Positions 33,457 through 45,296 are shown, numbered from the stretch's first letter. The stretch is 64,000 nucleotides of DNA from Anodontia alba (GCA_964016985.1 OZ024831.1:26517631-26581630); one strand, 5' to 3'. The notes: generated by a model from the sequence alone, not told the origin. Translations and numbers: made by a program.

Positions 33457-35054
33457 CAAACATAAAGAAGACTGCATCAGGGGAAGTCTAGATTTTCGGC
33501 ATGTGACAGGATGCAATAAGAGGAAATTCAATAAAAAATGTCCATAAGAATTTTGGTGCACCATGTTGCCATTTACAAGCATAGGTGACTGCGGTGTGTG
33601 TCTTTGGATGTGCAGACTACGAGCTCAACAATACCGCCGGTAGAAGACAGACAAGGATTACACACGCTTCTCTTACTATCACAATGAAACCAACTTTCAA
33701 GCCACATCGGTCTGGCAGAGTCGCTCGACACCTTCAAGAATCAGGTTGCGATGATAGAGCGCTATATAGACAAATAATCATATTTTCCATCTTCCATCTC
33801 CTTGTCTTTCTCGCTCTCTCTGTCTTTCCCAATCCTCGCTTCTTCTCTTTTTATTTATTTATTTATTTTTTTTTTTTTTTCATTTCGCACTTCAACGATG
33901 ATAATCTTCAAATCTGATGGCACAACTTATATATTGGCAAAACCGAAGAAGGTCGGCCTAAATTGAAATAACGATGGAGATACCAACTTGACGCAAAGGG
34001 CTATTACGTTAAAATAAATTGCAACTGTTTCACAAGGAACATTGTTACCAAACCGAAATGGCGATCTAGCCTCAACCACATCAGAAGAAATAGCTCAGAC
34101 AATGATTCTGTTTCAAGGGTGATAACTTTGGGAAGACATGCACCCCAACCATTTTTTGTTCAAGGAATAAGCATATGATACCAAACGCGTAGTATTAGTC
34201 ATTGTTTAGGTTTAGATTGCATGCATATGGACCAACATTTTATTGTACGGGCTATACCTATTGGATGAAATATTTAAATAACAGGGAACCCCACTTCGTA
34301 TCGGTTATACAAAAATTGCAAAAATGAAATTATCAGAAGTGATTCACAACATTTTGTACAGTATAGAACTGTATGTTTTTTCCTCAGTACAATCAATAAT
34401 CATTCAAGATACAAAAAGGGTGCTGATTCACAAAGGTGTTAAGGTATTAATACATTTGTTACTTTAGGATATAGGGAGTTGGGGCGTGGGTGTGGGGTGT
34501 GTTACTGTTTCAGTAAAATCAACAAAGCAATATATATGGAAATAAGAGAATCGGAAGGCACTTCGTGATACGTTGTCTGTGGCATTTATTTCTTTTTTTT
34601 TTTTTGTTTCAAAAGAAAAAACAAAAACATAAATGACGTCAAATCAATATATAACCACGTCATTTACTAAGTGAGCCTGTGTTTAAGTGGTATTAAATAC
34701 CCACCAGTATTTCTGTTTTTTGTTGTTTTTTTTTTTTTTGTTTTTTTTTTTGATCGGATAAAACGTTGCCATCTGGAAGTCAATGTTAACGTTTGTAGTA
34801 AGAGAGTGTAACTTGTATGTATTATGTGAAATAAGTTCGAACCGGGTGAAAGCCGTTATAAAAAATAACAATTTTCAAACATTTTACAATACCTGGAGAT
34901 GATTATTGAAATTAGTTCATTACGATTCCTTATCAATAGACAGAAAAGCTTTCAATAAAATCCATGAAACACAACTGAAGTAATCGCATGGAAACGAATA
35001 ATAGCCGGACGTATGTATGGCATGTGGACAGACGAATGGACATCCAGCAGGAAA
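33457..35054. other. No gene supported; T-rich tracts
   Basis: The plus frame at 33585-33917 starts with a mixed-composition stretch (VFGCADYELNNTAGRRQTRI), then runs into a pyrimidine tract. No domain is recognised. T-rich runs occur at 33855-33880, 34592-34606 and 34720-34752. Confidence 0.4.
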
Positions 35055-35338
35055 CATTACGAAAACACGCCTATTCAAATATATTGAAAAAAAATCACCA
35101 CCAAAAACTAAAAAGTTTTCAGATAAAAATTCTGGTATTTTTTTTTCACATTTCTGCTCAAAACATAGATTGTGGGTACTCGTTAGAACCGCCTCGCCGA
35201 GGCGGTTCTAACGAATACCCACAATCTATGTTTTTGAGCAGAAATAAGAAAAATAATGTATACCCCTGTAAACCCAAGTTTTACTCTATGAAAGTGGGGT
35301 TTAAAGGTTCAAAATTATATAGGTATGTTTTCGTGATG
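35055..35338 (+). mobile_element. Family A palindromic element, copy 11
   Basis: Starts cattacgaaaacacgcctat, ends atgttttcgtgatg, with a perfect core. Forms an inverted pair with copy 12, 265 bases away. Confidence 0.88.
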
Positions 35339-35603
35339 ACTTAATACCTCTCCCCTGATCGTAAAGTGGGGCACAAGAAGGAACAAAATATGTCCTACCT
35401 TTATAATCAAATCCACAAGAGATGTTTAGTTTCTGTACAACTTCTGAAAAGGAAACAACAAAAACTCAAACCACATAACAATTACACATTCTGTTCCATT
35501 TTGGTCAAGTCAGAATACATAAATACCAAAACAACAAAAATGGAAAGAATAATACTAATAATACCAGTAAAACAAATAACCAAATAGATAAATGAATGTA
35601 TAC

Positions 35604-35881
35604 CATCACGAAAACATACCTATATAATATTGACCCCCTTAAACCCCACTTTTATATAGTAAAACTGGGGTTTACAGGGGTATACATTATTTTTGTTATT
35701 TCTGCTCAAAAAATAGATTGTGGGTACGCGTTAGAACCGCCTCGACGAGGCGGTTCTAACGAGTACCCACAATCTATGTTTTGAGCAGAAATGTGAAAAA
35801 TGTCAGATTTTTTATGTGAAAAATTGCCATTTTTTGGTGGTAAAATTTTCAGTGTATTTGAATAGGCGTGTTTTCGTAATG
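35604..35881 (-). mobile_element. Family A palindromic element, copy 12
   Basis: Starts catcacgaaaacatacctat, ends gtgttttcgtaatg. The core apex is cgcctcgacgaggcg. The left stem has gtacgcg where the right stem has cgagtac, one mismatch. Confidence 0.88.
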
Positions 35882-36021
35882 CATACTGTAATTACAATAT
35901 TGCCTATTACCTGCACAAAGACCCTGTTTCCGCAGGCGCGTCTGTCCTAATATTGTGCTGATCAGGTATATTATAATCCAGCCTAGCATAACAGATTGTG
36001 ATTTTCTTTTCTTGTCTTTTT

Positions 36022-36095
36022 AGTAGTAGTAGTAGTAGTAGTAGTAGTATTCTATTTTTTATATTATTATTATAATCATTATTATTATTTTGTTA
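36022..36095. repeat. (AGT)n and ATT-rich microsatellite
   Basis: About nine AGT units followed by degenerate ATT/ATA steps. Confidence 0.85.
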
Positions 36096-36326
36096 TTGGC
36101 AAAAACACACATATTCGTGTGGCAAGCTTAAAAGAAACGAAAACGAAGAAGCAAGCAATGTGCCATAAAATGGTCGTAGCATCAATACTGAAAAATAAAC
36201 ATAATTCCAACACACAGATACAAACGCATGCACGCACGTACGCAGGCACAGTGGAAATGTGAAAAAAAAATACAGCAACTTGAACTCAAAATCTACAATA
36301 CAGTTCAGCTTCGCTTTTCTGTGCGT

Positions 36327-36329
<3 letters not shown>

Positions 36330-36367
<38 letters not shown>

Positions 36368-36426
36368 GAGAGAGAGAGAGTAAAATAACAGAGAGAGAGA
36401 ATGAGTAAAATAACAGAGAGATAGAG

Positions 36427-36457
<31 letters not shown>

Positions 36458-36500
36458 CAGACAGACAGACAGAGAGAGACACAGAGAGAGGGGGCGGTGC
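36330..36500. repeat. (GA)n/(ACAG)n compound microsatellite
   Basis: GA runs interrupted by taaaataaca spacers, then acagacag steps and more GA. The long minus-strand frame across it is a repeat translation rich in S and L. Confidence 0.93.
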
Positions 36501-36837
36501 TGGGAGCACAGCAAATTCAAGAGATTTGACTATTCGCCTACATAACAGTTCTGTGGTATTTCTCACCAATGCTACTGTCTGGGAAGGAATATTTTTCACG
36601 AGTCTTGGTCATAAATTAACCTTTGAAGGCTTCCAAATGTACAGAAATGTAAATAAATTACTGGTAATAATAATGTTGACGTCAGCCTTAATTGTATACT
36701 CGTGCCTTGCTAGCCACTTTCACACACCCAAAGCTGTCAGTATCCAAAACCAGTCTTATATGTTTTGACACGCAATAGGCACATAAATATCTACCGTCGA
36801 AGCAAAGTGGTTAACCTTTACCTCTTCCTGCGCAGAT

Positions 36838-36992
36838 TCTGCAGACGACAAATAGGTGTTTTATTACTATTATTATTTTATTTTATTTTTCCAAGAAAAT
36901 AGACATTGAAATTTCTACTTAGTAGACAATTTGCAGGAACTGTCAAAGTCTATTTACTGAGAAAAAAGTTTCAAAATGTCGTCTGCTGAAAC
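36838..36992. mobile_element. Family C hairpin element, copy 1
   Basis: ctgcagacgacaaatag at left and aaaatgtcgtctgctgaaac at right. Inner arms agaaaatagacattgaaatt and aaagtctatttactgag also pair. It ends near ccagcatgctatatc, which recurs after the 53.6 kb copy. Confidence 0.65.
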
Positions 36993-37250
36993 TTTTATCC
37001 AGCATGCTATATCTCAAATTGTTGACGGTCTAAAGGGCAAACCCTCCCGTGATAGTATACAGGGTTAAATGGCTGTGTAAATATTTCAATTAATTGTAAA
37101 ATCTGTTACAATAACAAATAAATATATGCGATATTAATCTGCCAAAAGGTGCCATGCGTTTCTTATAACAATGACAAGGTAAATAAACAGTAACACGATA
37201 CTTGTAGATTTTCGATATATACTTTTATTTGGTATGTAAGAGGCTTGTTT

Positions 37251-37542
37251 AACATATTTTAGAATTATTTTGAATTGTCCTGTCCGGTTTAAACTTAACC
37301 ATTCTCTGGACAAATTCAGCAGACTAGAAATTGATGATATATTTTCCTATTCTTCAAAGAAAATTAGGCTTTGACGTTTCATGCAAATCGTAGACGATTT
37401 GCATGAAAGGTCAAAACCTATATTCTGCGAAAAGTAGAGAAAACAAATCATCAGTTTGTCATCTGCTGAATTAGCCCAGAGAATGTTAAAGGTTAACATA
37501 TTTTCCTCGAGTGCGAAGAATTATTTTGAATTGTCCTATCAA
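37251..37542. mobile_element. Family C foldback flanked by direct repeats, copy 2
   Basis: Inner TIRs aaccattctctggacaaatt, cagcagac and gtctgctgaattagcccaga, gaatgttaaaggtt. The central palindrome is atgcaaatcgtagacgattt then gcat. Outside these, ttaacatatttt...gaattattttgaattgtcct occurs as a direct repeat on both sides. Confidence 0.7.
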
Positions 37543-37587
37543 TAGTATGCTGTTGTATAAGTGTATACCGTAATGATTGACAGTCAT

Positions 37588-37628
37588 GTTATATATTAGT
37601 CCGAGCCTTCTCTGACGTTTAGTGGCTT

Positions 37629-37659
<31 letters not shown>

Positions 37660-37742
37660 TATATTTACCGCTTACTTAGTGGCAAATATCAATACATAGA
37701 AAAGCCTCTAAAACATCAGAGAAGACTCGGATTAGTTATATA
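37588..37742. mobile_element. Foldback with poly-T loop
   Basis: tatattagtccgagccttct, ctgacgtttagtggctttt faces gaaaagcctctaaaacatca, gagaagactcggattagtta. The loop carries a poly-T run at 37630-37658. Confidence 0.75.
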
Positions 37743-38440
37743 TGTTTTATTGTATGCTTTTATTCTGTCCAATTTTATTACTAGTCCGTGTAGAAGAAAA
37801 CGACGTTGCAACCCTATCGAAATGTGTTTGTCAGTGAAAGCCTAGGATTGAAGCTGTCAGGGCAAACTTTTCCAATGTAAAAAGAAAATATTAAAATATG
37901 TCGCTCAGCACACTGCACGCGTCCGCAAACAAAAGCACGAAGAAAAAAGATAATAAATTAAAGAAGAAAGTAAGTCAGTTATTACACAGTGTCAAATACC
38001 AATCTATACAAAATATGTACTTATAAAAAAGAAGAAACGAAAAGAAACGAAACGAGGAAAGAACACTTATTCAATGCAATGGAACATCGGACAGGTCCGA
38101 GAAAACAGCACAGTACTTGGGATCCTAAATCCTTCAAAATAGCTTGACAGATTCTAAATATTCTTTTTCGCAAAACCAAACAACTGCAACCGTACGAAGA
38201 AATAATCGCAAACTGCTACAATAAATAAATAAATAAATAAATAAGGACTGTACAGATGGAATTGGTACATAATGAGACAAACAAACAAACAAACAAAAAA
38301 CATAAAGCATTGACGTTTTGGAAAAAAAGAAAAAAGACTTCGAAGCGTCTGGGTAATAAATTATCAATCGACAAGCTCTATGAAAATACTGTAAACCTAA
38401 GCGCATTTTGAATTGCCAAGAATACAAAGTTTCTTAATAC
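37743..38440. other. No gene; AAAT and AAAC runs
   Basis: An AAAT run at about 38219-38245 and an AAAC run at 38277-38298. Otherwise unassigned. Confidence 0.5.
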
Positions 38441-38505
38441 GGACAACGAAGACACTTATCAAACTGCGCGGATGCGCAGGCTGATTTGAGTCTTCGTTGG
38501 GCGCA
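38441..38505. mobile_element. Family E hairpin, copy 4
   Basis: ggacaacgaagacacttatc, aaactgcgcg faces gcgcaggctgatttgagtct, tcgttgggcgc. The right arm and the flank gtcagaag...ttttctcacgtta match the 46.1 kb copy closely. Confidence 0.78.
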
Positions 38506-39096
38506 CGTGTCAGAAGGTACGTTTTCTCACGTTACGGTTTATGTTTTCTAGACAAAGCAAAGTTCAAGAACGATCATTACTAATTAGGTTCCGGTTCCAG
38601 GAATTGGTTTACACTAACAAAGGGCAACTTAGGACATAACCGTAGATGCTATTTAGCTGTTATCCAAATATTTCCAAAACAAAAATAAGCATCCTATGTA
38701 CTTATTCTTTTCACGGGAGAACACTTTAAGCATATACATAGAATGACGGAAGATTCTGGCAATAGAATCTTTCAAAGAATGCTAAACAATTGCTGGGTTG
38801 GCTCTGACCTACATATCAAAAAGCGCATTCTTATAACGTTGTGCTAAATATTGCTGCCTTATAATGACACAATGCAAACAGAAAATACGTCGTATATGTG
38901 AAAAATATGAAATCAACAATGATATATTATTTATATACTATTTGGTGAAGTTGAATATTTTTTAAATACGAATACTCATACGCACATTGCTTTATTTACT
39001 TTTGTTGTTCTTGCCAATCGCCATTTGATTTATTCGATGTCCGTCTTCAATGATTACATACAAGCAGTAATTTTGAATTTTGAATCTTATTTTCTG
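38506..39096. other. No gene seen
   Basis: Unassigned AT-rich stretch. Confidence 0.4.
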
Positions 39097-39200
39097 AAGC
39101 TTTAAGAAGTATTTGCTGGAACATTTGCAGTTACATTTTGCGAAATATATTTCGCAAAATGTAATTGCACAGTGTTTCTGCAAATACTTCTTTAAGTCGA
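39097..39200. repeat. Long near-perfect hairpin
   Basis: ctttaagaagtatttgctgg faces tctgcaaatacttctttaag. The centre ttacattttgcgaaat / atttcgcaaaatgtaa is perfectly self-complementary with almost no loop. It is not shared with the other families. Confidence 0.82.
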
Positions 39201-39995
39201 TCTTTTGATCCTCTACGTGAATTATATATAGATTTCGAATGGATTAATTATGTTGATGAAGATCATCTGTAAACATTGAGAGGTCAGTTTAAATTCCAGC
39301 TGAAGAAAAGTAAAATTAAAAATGAAATTTTAATTTAATAATATGCAGAATTAGAATGCCTACCATATTGATGGAGTTCTATCCAAAATTACTTTCAAGC
39401 ATAGATTTTTCCGTAAGCTTTTCCGATCATAAAATGCAAATACCTGTGCGGCAGACATTCGTTTTGCGTAACGGCATACCATTATGTCATTTCTGCAGAT
39501 TATTTATCTTCTGATGATCCGCCATTTTTCATAAAAAGATTCCTTATTCATCGTAAAATCAAGGTCATGTACTCCTCATTAATCACCGCCGTTGGTTTCC
39601 CAGCTCTGTGTTGGTAAGGCGTCCAGCAATGGTACCCCGAGAACCAGTAATGATAAATTTTGTAATTATCCAATCAAAACGCATGTAAGAATTGATTGTG
39701 TTTGTACAACAAATCAAAATTATTTTTATATCAGATCAGCATCTTAAACAGTTGCCAAATATGACCTTTTGATCCGGAAATGAAGAATTGTGTCTATTTT
39801 TGTCTTTTATGTCTGTTATAAAATGGAGTTGCCATAAGCGGTTGAATGCAATATTCAAGGAAGACAAACCGACAACGACACCACGGAATAAAGTAAGATC
39901 ATGTCATATGAAGGATATAGTGGCTAAATATACTTAAATATATTTCTTAGTTTCAAGTAAACAGAAACTGCGAAGAGCATGCACATAGTGTATCA

Positions 39996-40026
<31 letters not shown>

Positions 40027-40549
40027 GTATCACTAACCGTGTTTGTTAGCGATAAGCTGTGACCGATGGCAATGCTTTCAGGAAAGTAAAAAATCAGATT
40101 CTCAAAACGTTTAGTTCCCACTACAAAAAACATAAAATCTATAATCATAAACACAGCAGCCACGTAAGCAATTACGTTACGTTAACACATCATGTTAAAT
40201 GTGTACCTCTGAGACTATAAGTAATTATTTAAGCGTTTTCAGTTTTAACCATAAATTACTGACATGTTTCTTATTGATCCAAGAAAACATACGTTACCGT
40301 ATTCACAATAACCCCCCGCAGAAGCGCTTCTAATCACGTCATAAGTTTTGGCGAAGAAATCTGGATATCCCTAGTATCTTACAATAGCGTAAGCCATTAC
40401 ATTTTCACAATAAAAACAAAATATTAACCCATTTACGCCGAGTGGACTCTTCTACCATAACTCTTTGGACAGGTCCATTTTCTATGTAAGGTGTGTCTGG
40501 TTTGTTTTTATTATTAACATCTTTTGTAGAAGTCTCTATATTTTATGCA
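39201..40549. other. No gene; poly-A tract
   Basis: A poly-A run at 39995-40023. Remaining sequence unassigned. Confidence 0.4.
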
Positions 40550-40600
40550 AACAGTTCTGCGGCGTCTGATCAGGGTCTACACTGTTTGCTAATGTCCCTT
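40550..40600. mobile_element. Family F fragment
   Basis: gcaaacagttctgcggcgtc then tgatcagggtctacactgtt. The left arm is collapsed by deletion. Flanks aacccatttacgccgagtgg and gggacgctaggctta are roughly complementary, as in ttaaccc-terminated F elements. Confidence 0.62.
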
Positions 40601-40793
40601 TATGGGACGCTAGGCTTAAACAAGTAAAGAAGGGAAATGTGGTCTTATAATGCATTTAGGTATCTGATATAAGTTAAATGATTGACAGAAATAAGCAACA
40701 AAATGAAATCAAATTTTAAAACTGAACAAAATTCTTAATATCGCATAATGCATTCCCCTTGTTTATTCTATAGTATGAGGTGTCTACATTATA

Positions 40794-41120
40794 TATACAG
40801 TCGACTCTCATCATCTTGACCTCGGTTATTTCGAATAACCGCTTACCTCATTGTTCCCTGTTTAAGTATGAAAATCTGTTAACAGGTAACAAAATATTGT
40901 GGAAAAGAGGTGAAATTGCTTGTAATGAGCAATTTCTCCTCTTTTCTACAATAGTTTCAATATATCTCTAACTTCAGGAGTCAAATTACATATTCATTTC
41001 TAAATTGTGGCTCTTCGATTTATTTTTTCCTCAATTCTGCAAATCTGATTTGTCGAGGTACGGATATCTCGAATTATTTCAGAGTCCCTTGGTCTTCGAA
41101 ATAACGAGAGTCGACTATAT
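40794..41120. mobile_element. Family H TA-flanked TIR element, copy 2
   Basis: tacagtcgactctcatcatc at left, ataacgagagtcgactata at right. The central hairpin pairs ggaaaagaggtgaaattgct and gagcaatttctcctcttttc. Confidence 0.82.
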
Positions 41121-41218
41121 TACAGAGAAATCTGAATGTAAAGGATATAAACAACACATACACATGCACATAGATGAACCACAGCAGAAAACAGACCGGA
41201 CAGATAAAAATAAAATAA

Positions 41219-41254
41219 AATAATAATAATGATAATAATAATAATAATAATAAA
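41219..41254. repeat. (AAT)n microsatellite
   Basis: AAT trinucleotide run with one interruption. Confidence 0.9.
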
Positions 41255-41589
41255 ACATTGGTAATGTATGAGTTGCCTCTCCGCCTATTAACATAAGCAC
41301 AGAAACGAAGAAAAATAGATAAGTTCCAAGTTAAGTTTACTTCATCTCCTCCCCCAATTGCGCAGATAAATAAGTCTGAAAAAGAAAAATAAGCCAAATA
41401 TGTCTAAAAGAATAAGCCAAGTAAGTGGTCAGTACAGTGAAAAACTTAAAGAATCCAACATCCCAACTATGAGCTATTGACTGAATAAGTCCATCCTCAA
41501 AAAAACTAGAAAAAAAAAACAAAAAAACAAAAAAAAACAACATATGTTGTGGGTATTAATTAGAATCTCTAAGATCATTATAAACGTAA

Positions 41590-41696
41590 CCCAGCTAGCA
41601 TTCTACGTAAATCTACATCGGGCCGTCATCGGCCCGTCAGCTACCCTGACGGGCCGATGACGGCCCGATATAGATTTACGTTGAATGTTGACTGGG
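41590..41696. mobile_element. Family D palindrome, 107 bp, copy 5
   Basis: Matches the 63.5 kb copy except for a few sites. The right arm reads acgttgaatgttgactggg, so two outer pairs are broken. Confidence 0.93.
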
Positions 41697-41887
41697 AAGA
41701 TCGAAAATAAATAAAGATAAATATTGTATTTTAAGTCAGAATATATCATGTTCGGTCAAAAGTATGATGGATGGACGTACAAAATGGCAATAATAGTTTT
41801 ACCCTTCGGGAAGCATATAAATAATTGATAATCATTTTACAGAATCACTTACATAAGTAATTCGTACTAAAAATCGTTATCACACAA

Positions 41888-42109
41888 CTGTAGCGGACGA
41901 CATTTTGATTTTTTTTTCATAGCAACAAATTAGGCGCTTTTTTTTTTCATCCGAAAAATGCTGATATATTTCTTATTTCTCGATAAAAACATATGTTGTG
42001 GGTACTCATCAGAAGCGCCTCAGCTAGGCGCTTCTAATGAGTACCCACAACATATGTATTCGTCGAGAAATAAGAAAATATTACGTAGATACCCCCTCTT
42101 ATCTGTAGC

Positions 42110-42150
<41 letters not shown>

Positions 42151-42262
42151 GTTTTGTTTTGTTATATTTTCAGAGAAAAAAAAAGACTTTACATTTCATG
42201 AAATGTCAAGTTTTATTTTCTCTGAAAAAATAATAACACAAAAAGAAAGCCGTCTGCTACAA
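41888..42262. mobile_element. Family C element with B hairpin (tgtagcggacgac termini)
   Basis: Ends tgtagcggacgacattttga and gccgtctgctacaattt. The B hairpin at 41986-42057 pairs acatatgttgtgggtactca with tgagtacccacaacatatgt around agaagcgcc/ggcgcttct. A second hairpin pairs cagagaaaaaaaaagacttt, acatttcatg with its complement. A poly-T run at 42112-42152 lies between. Confidence 0.78.
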
Positions 42263-42692
42263 TTTTCCTTAGAGCTTTATGGGTGAATCAAAATGCATTA
42301 TGAGCTTTTTGTGTTTTTTCAGCATATATTTGTCGGAATACGCATTGACATAAAACTATGTTTAACATACAGTCAAATGAACATGTAGATCTATTAAAGT
42401 CCTGAATGGTATAATTGTTTCTTACATTATTTTTTTGTGAAGTTCCCAAAACTTGCCATATCCATCTGCGGTGTGTGATTATGTTTGTTTCTAATCAACA
42501 TTCAGCATTTTCTCACATTTCACAAGTTGTTTTCATGAATTCAGTCCGACTTCATAGTTTTCATACAATCGGTTTAAGATCATACATGTAGTTTCCATAT
42601 ACTCTGTCACAGTACATGCTTTTCATAAAGCAACAGCACCAAAAGGCGCCAGGAGAAGAAAACTGGGCTGCCTTGCAGTTGATCATGTCGAT
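42263..42692. other. No gene seen
   Basis: Unassigned. Confidence 0.4.
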
Positions 42693-42740
42693 AAATATAT
42701 ATGAGCAGCTGGGGCACAGCATTTCCTACAAATTGCATGA

Positions 42741-42806
42741 GCGTCCAGCGAAGACTCAGATCAGCCCGTGCATGCGCGCGGTCTGATCAGAGTCTTCGCT
42801 GGACGC
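42741..42806. mobile_element. Family E hairpin, copy 5
   Basis: gcgtccagcgaagactcaga faces gatcagagtcttcgctggac then gc. The outer GCGTCC/GGACGC replaces the GCGGAC/GTCCGC of other copies with pairing kept. Confidence 0.85.
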
Positions 42807-42843
42807 TTAAAAACGCTTTGGATCCTTGGCTACCCACAATGCC

Positions 42844-42901
42844 CTGCGAAAACTGATTAGACTGCGCATGCGCATTCTGATCTGAGTCTTCAGTTGGCGC
42901 A
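42844..42901. mobile_element. Family E hairpin, decayed copy 6
   Basis: ctgcgaaaactgattagact then gcgcatgcgc and attctgatctgagtcttcag. The left arm is eroded. Confidence 0.65.
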
Positions 42902-42981
42902 CATGCAAGCTTGTAGGAGATGCTGCGCCCTGGCTCCTATATATTTCGTCTTATTCAGCGGTCATAGTTTATCCTGTTAAA

Positions 42982-43046
42982 CGGACAGCGAAGGCCCGGA
43001 TCAGCCTGCGTGGATGCGCAGGCTGATCTGGGCCTTCGCTGTTCGC
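42982..43046. mobile_element. Family E hairpin, copy 7
   Basis: cggacagcgaaggcccggat, cagcctgcg faces cgcaggctgatctgggcctt, cgctgttcg. The inner stem is CAGCCTGCG/CGCAGGCTG where most copies have CAGACTGCG/CGCAGTCTG. Confidence 0.83.
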
Positions 43047-43931
43047 ATACGCCCAAAAACACTTCTATGAGGCTTTTATTGTATCGGCAATGGTGAATCA
43101 GCGAACACCACATCCAAACTCTACATTTAGGAGCGATCACAATTTGAATTTGAAGAGTGAGTTTCTCTTTGGTTTCCTAAAACTATCTTAAGAGTTTCAG
43201 AGAAAGGTTTAAGTAGACAATGTTGAACAAGAATGCCCTGAGTATTTTCGTCAGCACACAGGATCGGTTTGCAGCGACCCAGGACGAGAACGAAATTTTG
43301 CAAGAAAATTAAATTAATCAAAACAAATTCTTTATCTGTGTTGGCCTGTCTTATTTTCTATTGGAAACACGGAACACAGCAATGCTTTAAAGTCCGATAA
43401 AAGTTGATCTTGAGAGTCCAGAGACCGGTTAGAATAAAAAAGTCATAAATCAGGAGGCTAAAAATGATAATTATAATTGTTCTCTTTTTTACAATCGTAG
43501 TTTTCCCCGCGTGCGATGGAGTCAAAAACAAGCAAATAAGAGAGGCCGAGAGAGTGAAAAATCTCTTTTTCGTGAAAGCCCAAGGAAACAATAGTCTTCC
43601 TCCACAACGCTAGACAAAAGAAGACCCTTTAATTGACAGAAAAATAAATGGAATTTTCGACAGAGAATATATATCAGAGTTCTTGAAGAAAATTGGTCCC
43701 CTGATTCGCTTCAATATAATCATCACGGGAAAGCGGACAAAAAATGAAGCCGTTGTTAAATGTGTCTGAGAGCACAGAATTGTCACACAGGGAAAATTCG
43801 TAGTTTGTTTTGACCGTATTTGCGCTAAGTATTCGGACGCCTTAACTCCTTACTATCTTGTCCAACCTGTACTTGTTTCTAAAAAGAGATCGTTTTTGAA
43901 GTAAACATTGTGCGCCTTCAAATCTGCTTAT
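43047..43931. other. No gene; isolated composite-F end
   Basis: gaccgtatttgcgctaagta, ttcggacgccttaactcctt at 43810-43855 is the left end of the taccgtattt composite. The rest is unassigned. Confidence 0.45.
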
Positions 43932-44194
43932 CATTACGAGAACAGGCGTATTCAAATATATTGAGAATTTTACCATCAAAAATGAAAACTTTCAGATGAA
44001 AACCTTTGGTAGTTTTCATATTTCTGCTCAAAACATAGATTGTGGGTACTCGTTAGAACCGCCTCGGCGAGGCGGTTCTAACGAGTACCCACAATCTATG
44101 TTTTCAAACAGAAATAAGAAAAATAAACCCCAGTTTTACTATATAAAATTGGGGTTTACGGGGGTCAAAACTATATAGGCGTGTTTTCGTGATG
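43932..44194 (+). mobile_element. Family A palindromic element, copy 13
   Basis: Starts cattacgagaacaggcgtat, ends gtgttttcgtgatg. Core perfect. The segment between the core and the tggggttt hairpin is about 15 bases shorter than usual. Confidence 0.87.
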
Positions 44195-44270
44195 ACACTG
44201 TTTTTTTTCTCAGGTCTGTCTGTCTGTCCGAATGTATACAGTAAATACAGCACACGTTAAGTGATTTCCA

Positions 44271-44514
44271 GGGCCCAGTTGTTCAAAGCATCGTTAGCTT
44301 AACGAGTTCGTTAGTGGTCAAAATGTTACTGTTCTAGTAAGTGCAATATCTAATTCATGGGATTTCGCTGAAAAAGCGTGAGTAGCTTTTGCAAATGCAA
44401 AACCTACTCACATTTTTTTTTTCAGCAAAAATATTAACTTATATGCCATATTTAATGATCAAAGTCTTAGGGATACGTTAACTAACGACGTCGTTAGTTT
44501 TGAGCAATTGGGCC
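44271..44514. mobile_element. TIR element, gggcccagttg termini
   Basis: gggcccagttgttcaaagca then tcgttagcttaacg faces cgttaactaacgacgtcgtt then agttttgagcaattgggccc. An inner hairpin pairs gctgaaaaagcgtgagtag-type text with ctactcacatttttttttca. No coding. Confidence 0.83.
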
Positions 44515-44762
44515 CAGTGCTTTTTATTATTTTGGTCATGTGTTTTAATCTCGTTTGTTTCTGTTGCAGTTTATATTATTTGGCCCTTTGTGATCAACTG
44601 AACCCGTTCTGGGTCTGTTTTTTGAAAATGTATATGTGGGTCACTGATGAGGACTAGAATTGACCGAAAGTAGCGAGTTTGGTCCAGAAAACTCGACACT
44701 CCAGCTGGTTTCAGTTTTATGTGTGTTCACTGCTCTTGATGGTGAGTGCTTTTATTCGTTAG

Positions 44763-44764
<2 letters not shown>

Positions 44765-44795
<31 letters not shown>
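44765..44795. repeat. (CT)n microsatellite
   Basis: Uninterrupted CT run. Confidence 0.95.
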
Positions 44796-44799
<4 letters not shown>

Positions 44800-45296
44800 A
44801 GAAAACGTACCATCAGTCGTCCACGAAAGGACGAAAGGTAAGAAAGAATAATAATAAAAAGTACAAGGACACTCATGGACTCGGCCGTGTTAGATATATA
44901 GAAGATAGTTATCAAAATAACTGTACGGGAAATCATTTTGGAATAAACATGAAGTTTCTGTGATTTTTTGTACATATATAGAATCTCAGGTATCAACCTT
45001 TAAAATTTCTTGAAAAGAGTCAAAACTCGTTTTCTCAGAATGCTCACATTCATCCATTCCTACAAGACCACTTTTTCTGGACTTTCATTTGACTCTCTTC
45101 CAGACATCCTGTGCATTGTCTTAAAACATTCTTTCTCAATTATTAAAGTGAAATATGGTCTCTGTGGTCACAGGCCGTAGTGGTCACTTATTTGGTCAGG
45201 TCAAATGACCATTATCTCCTAATAACGAGTCTTGTAAAGGCAAAACCCTCTAATGGATATAAACCGTAACGGCGGAAAATGTACCTTAACGTATTT
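44796..45296. other. No gene seen
   Basis: Unassigned. Confidence 0.4.

Larger units (their letters stand above)
42693..42947. mobile_element. Foldback carrying two family E hairpins
   Basis: Outer arms aaatatatatgagcagctgg, ggcacagcatttcctacaaa, ttgcatg and catgcaagcttgtaggagat, gctgcgccctggctcctata, tatttcg pair over about 47 bases. Inside are two E hairpins, at 42741-42806 and 42844-42901. Confidence 0.82.

Noticed and set aside
36093..36599. 168-codon minus-strand frame
   Set aside because: It runs through the GA/ACAG microsatellite and is dominated by S and L repeats.
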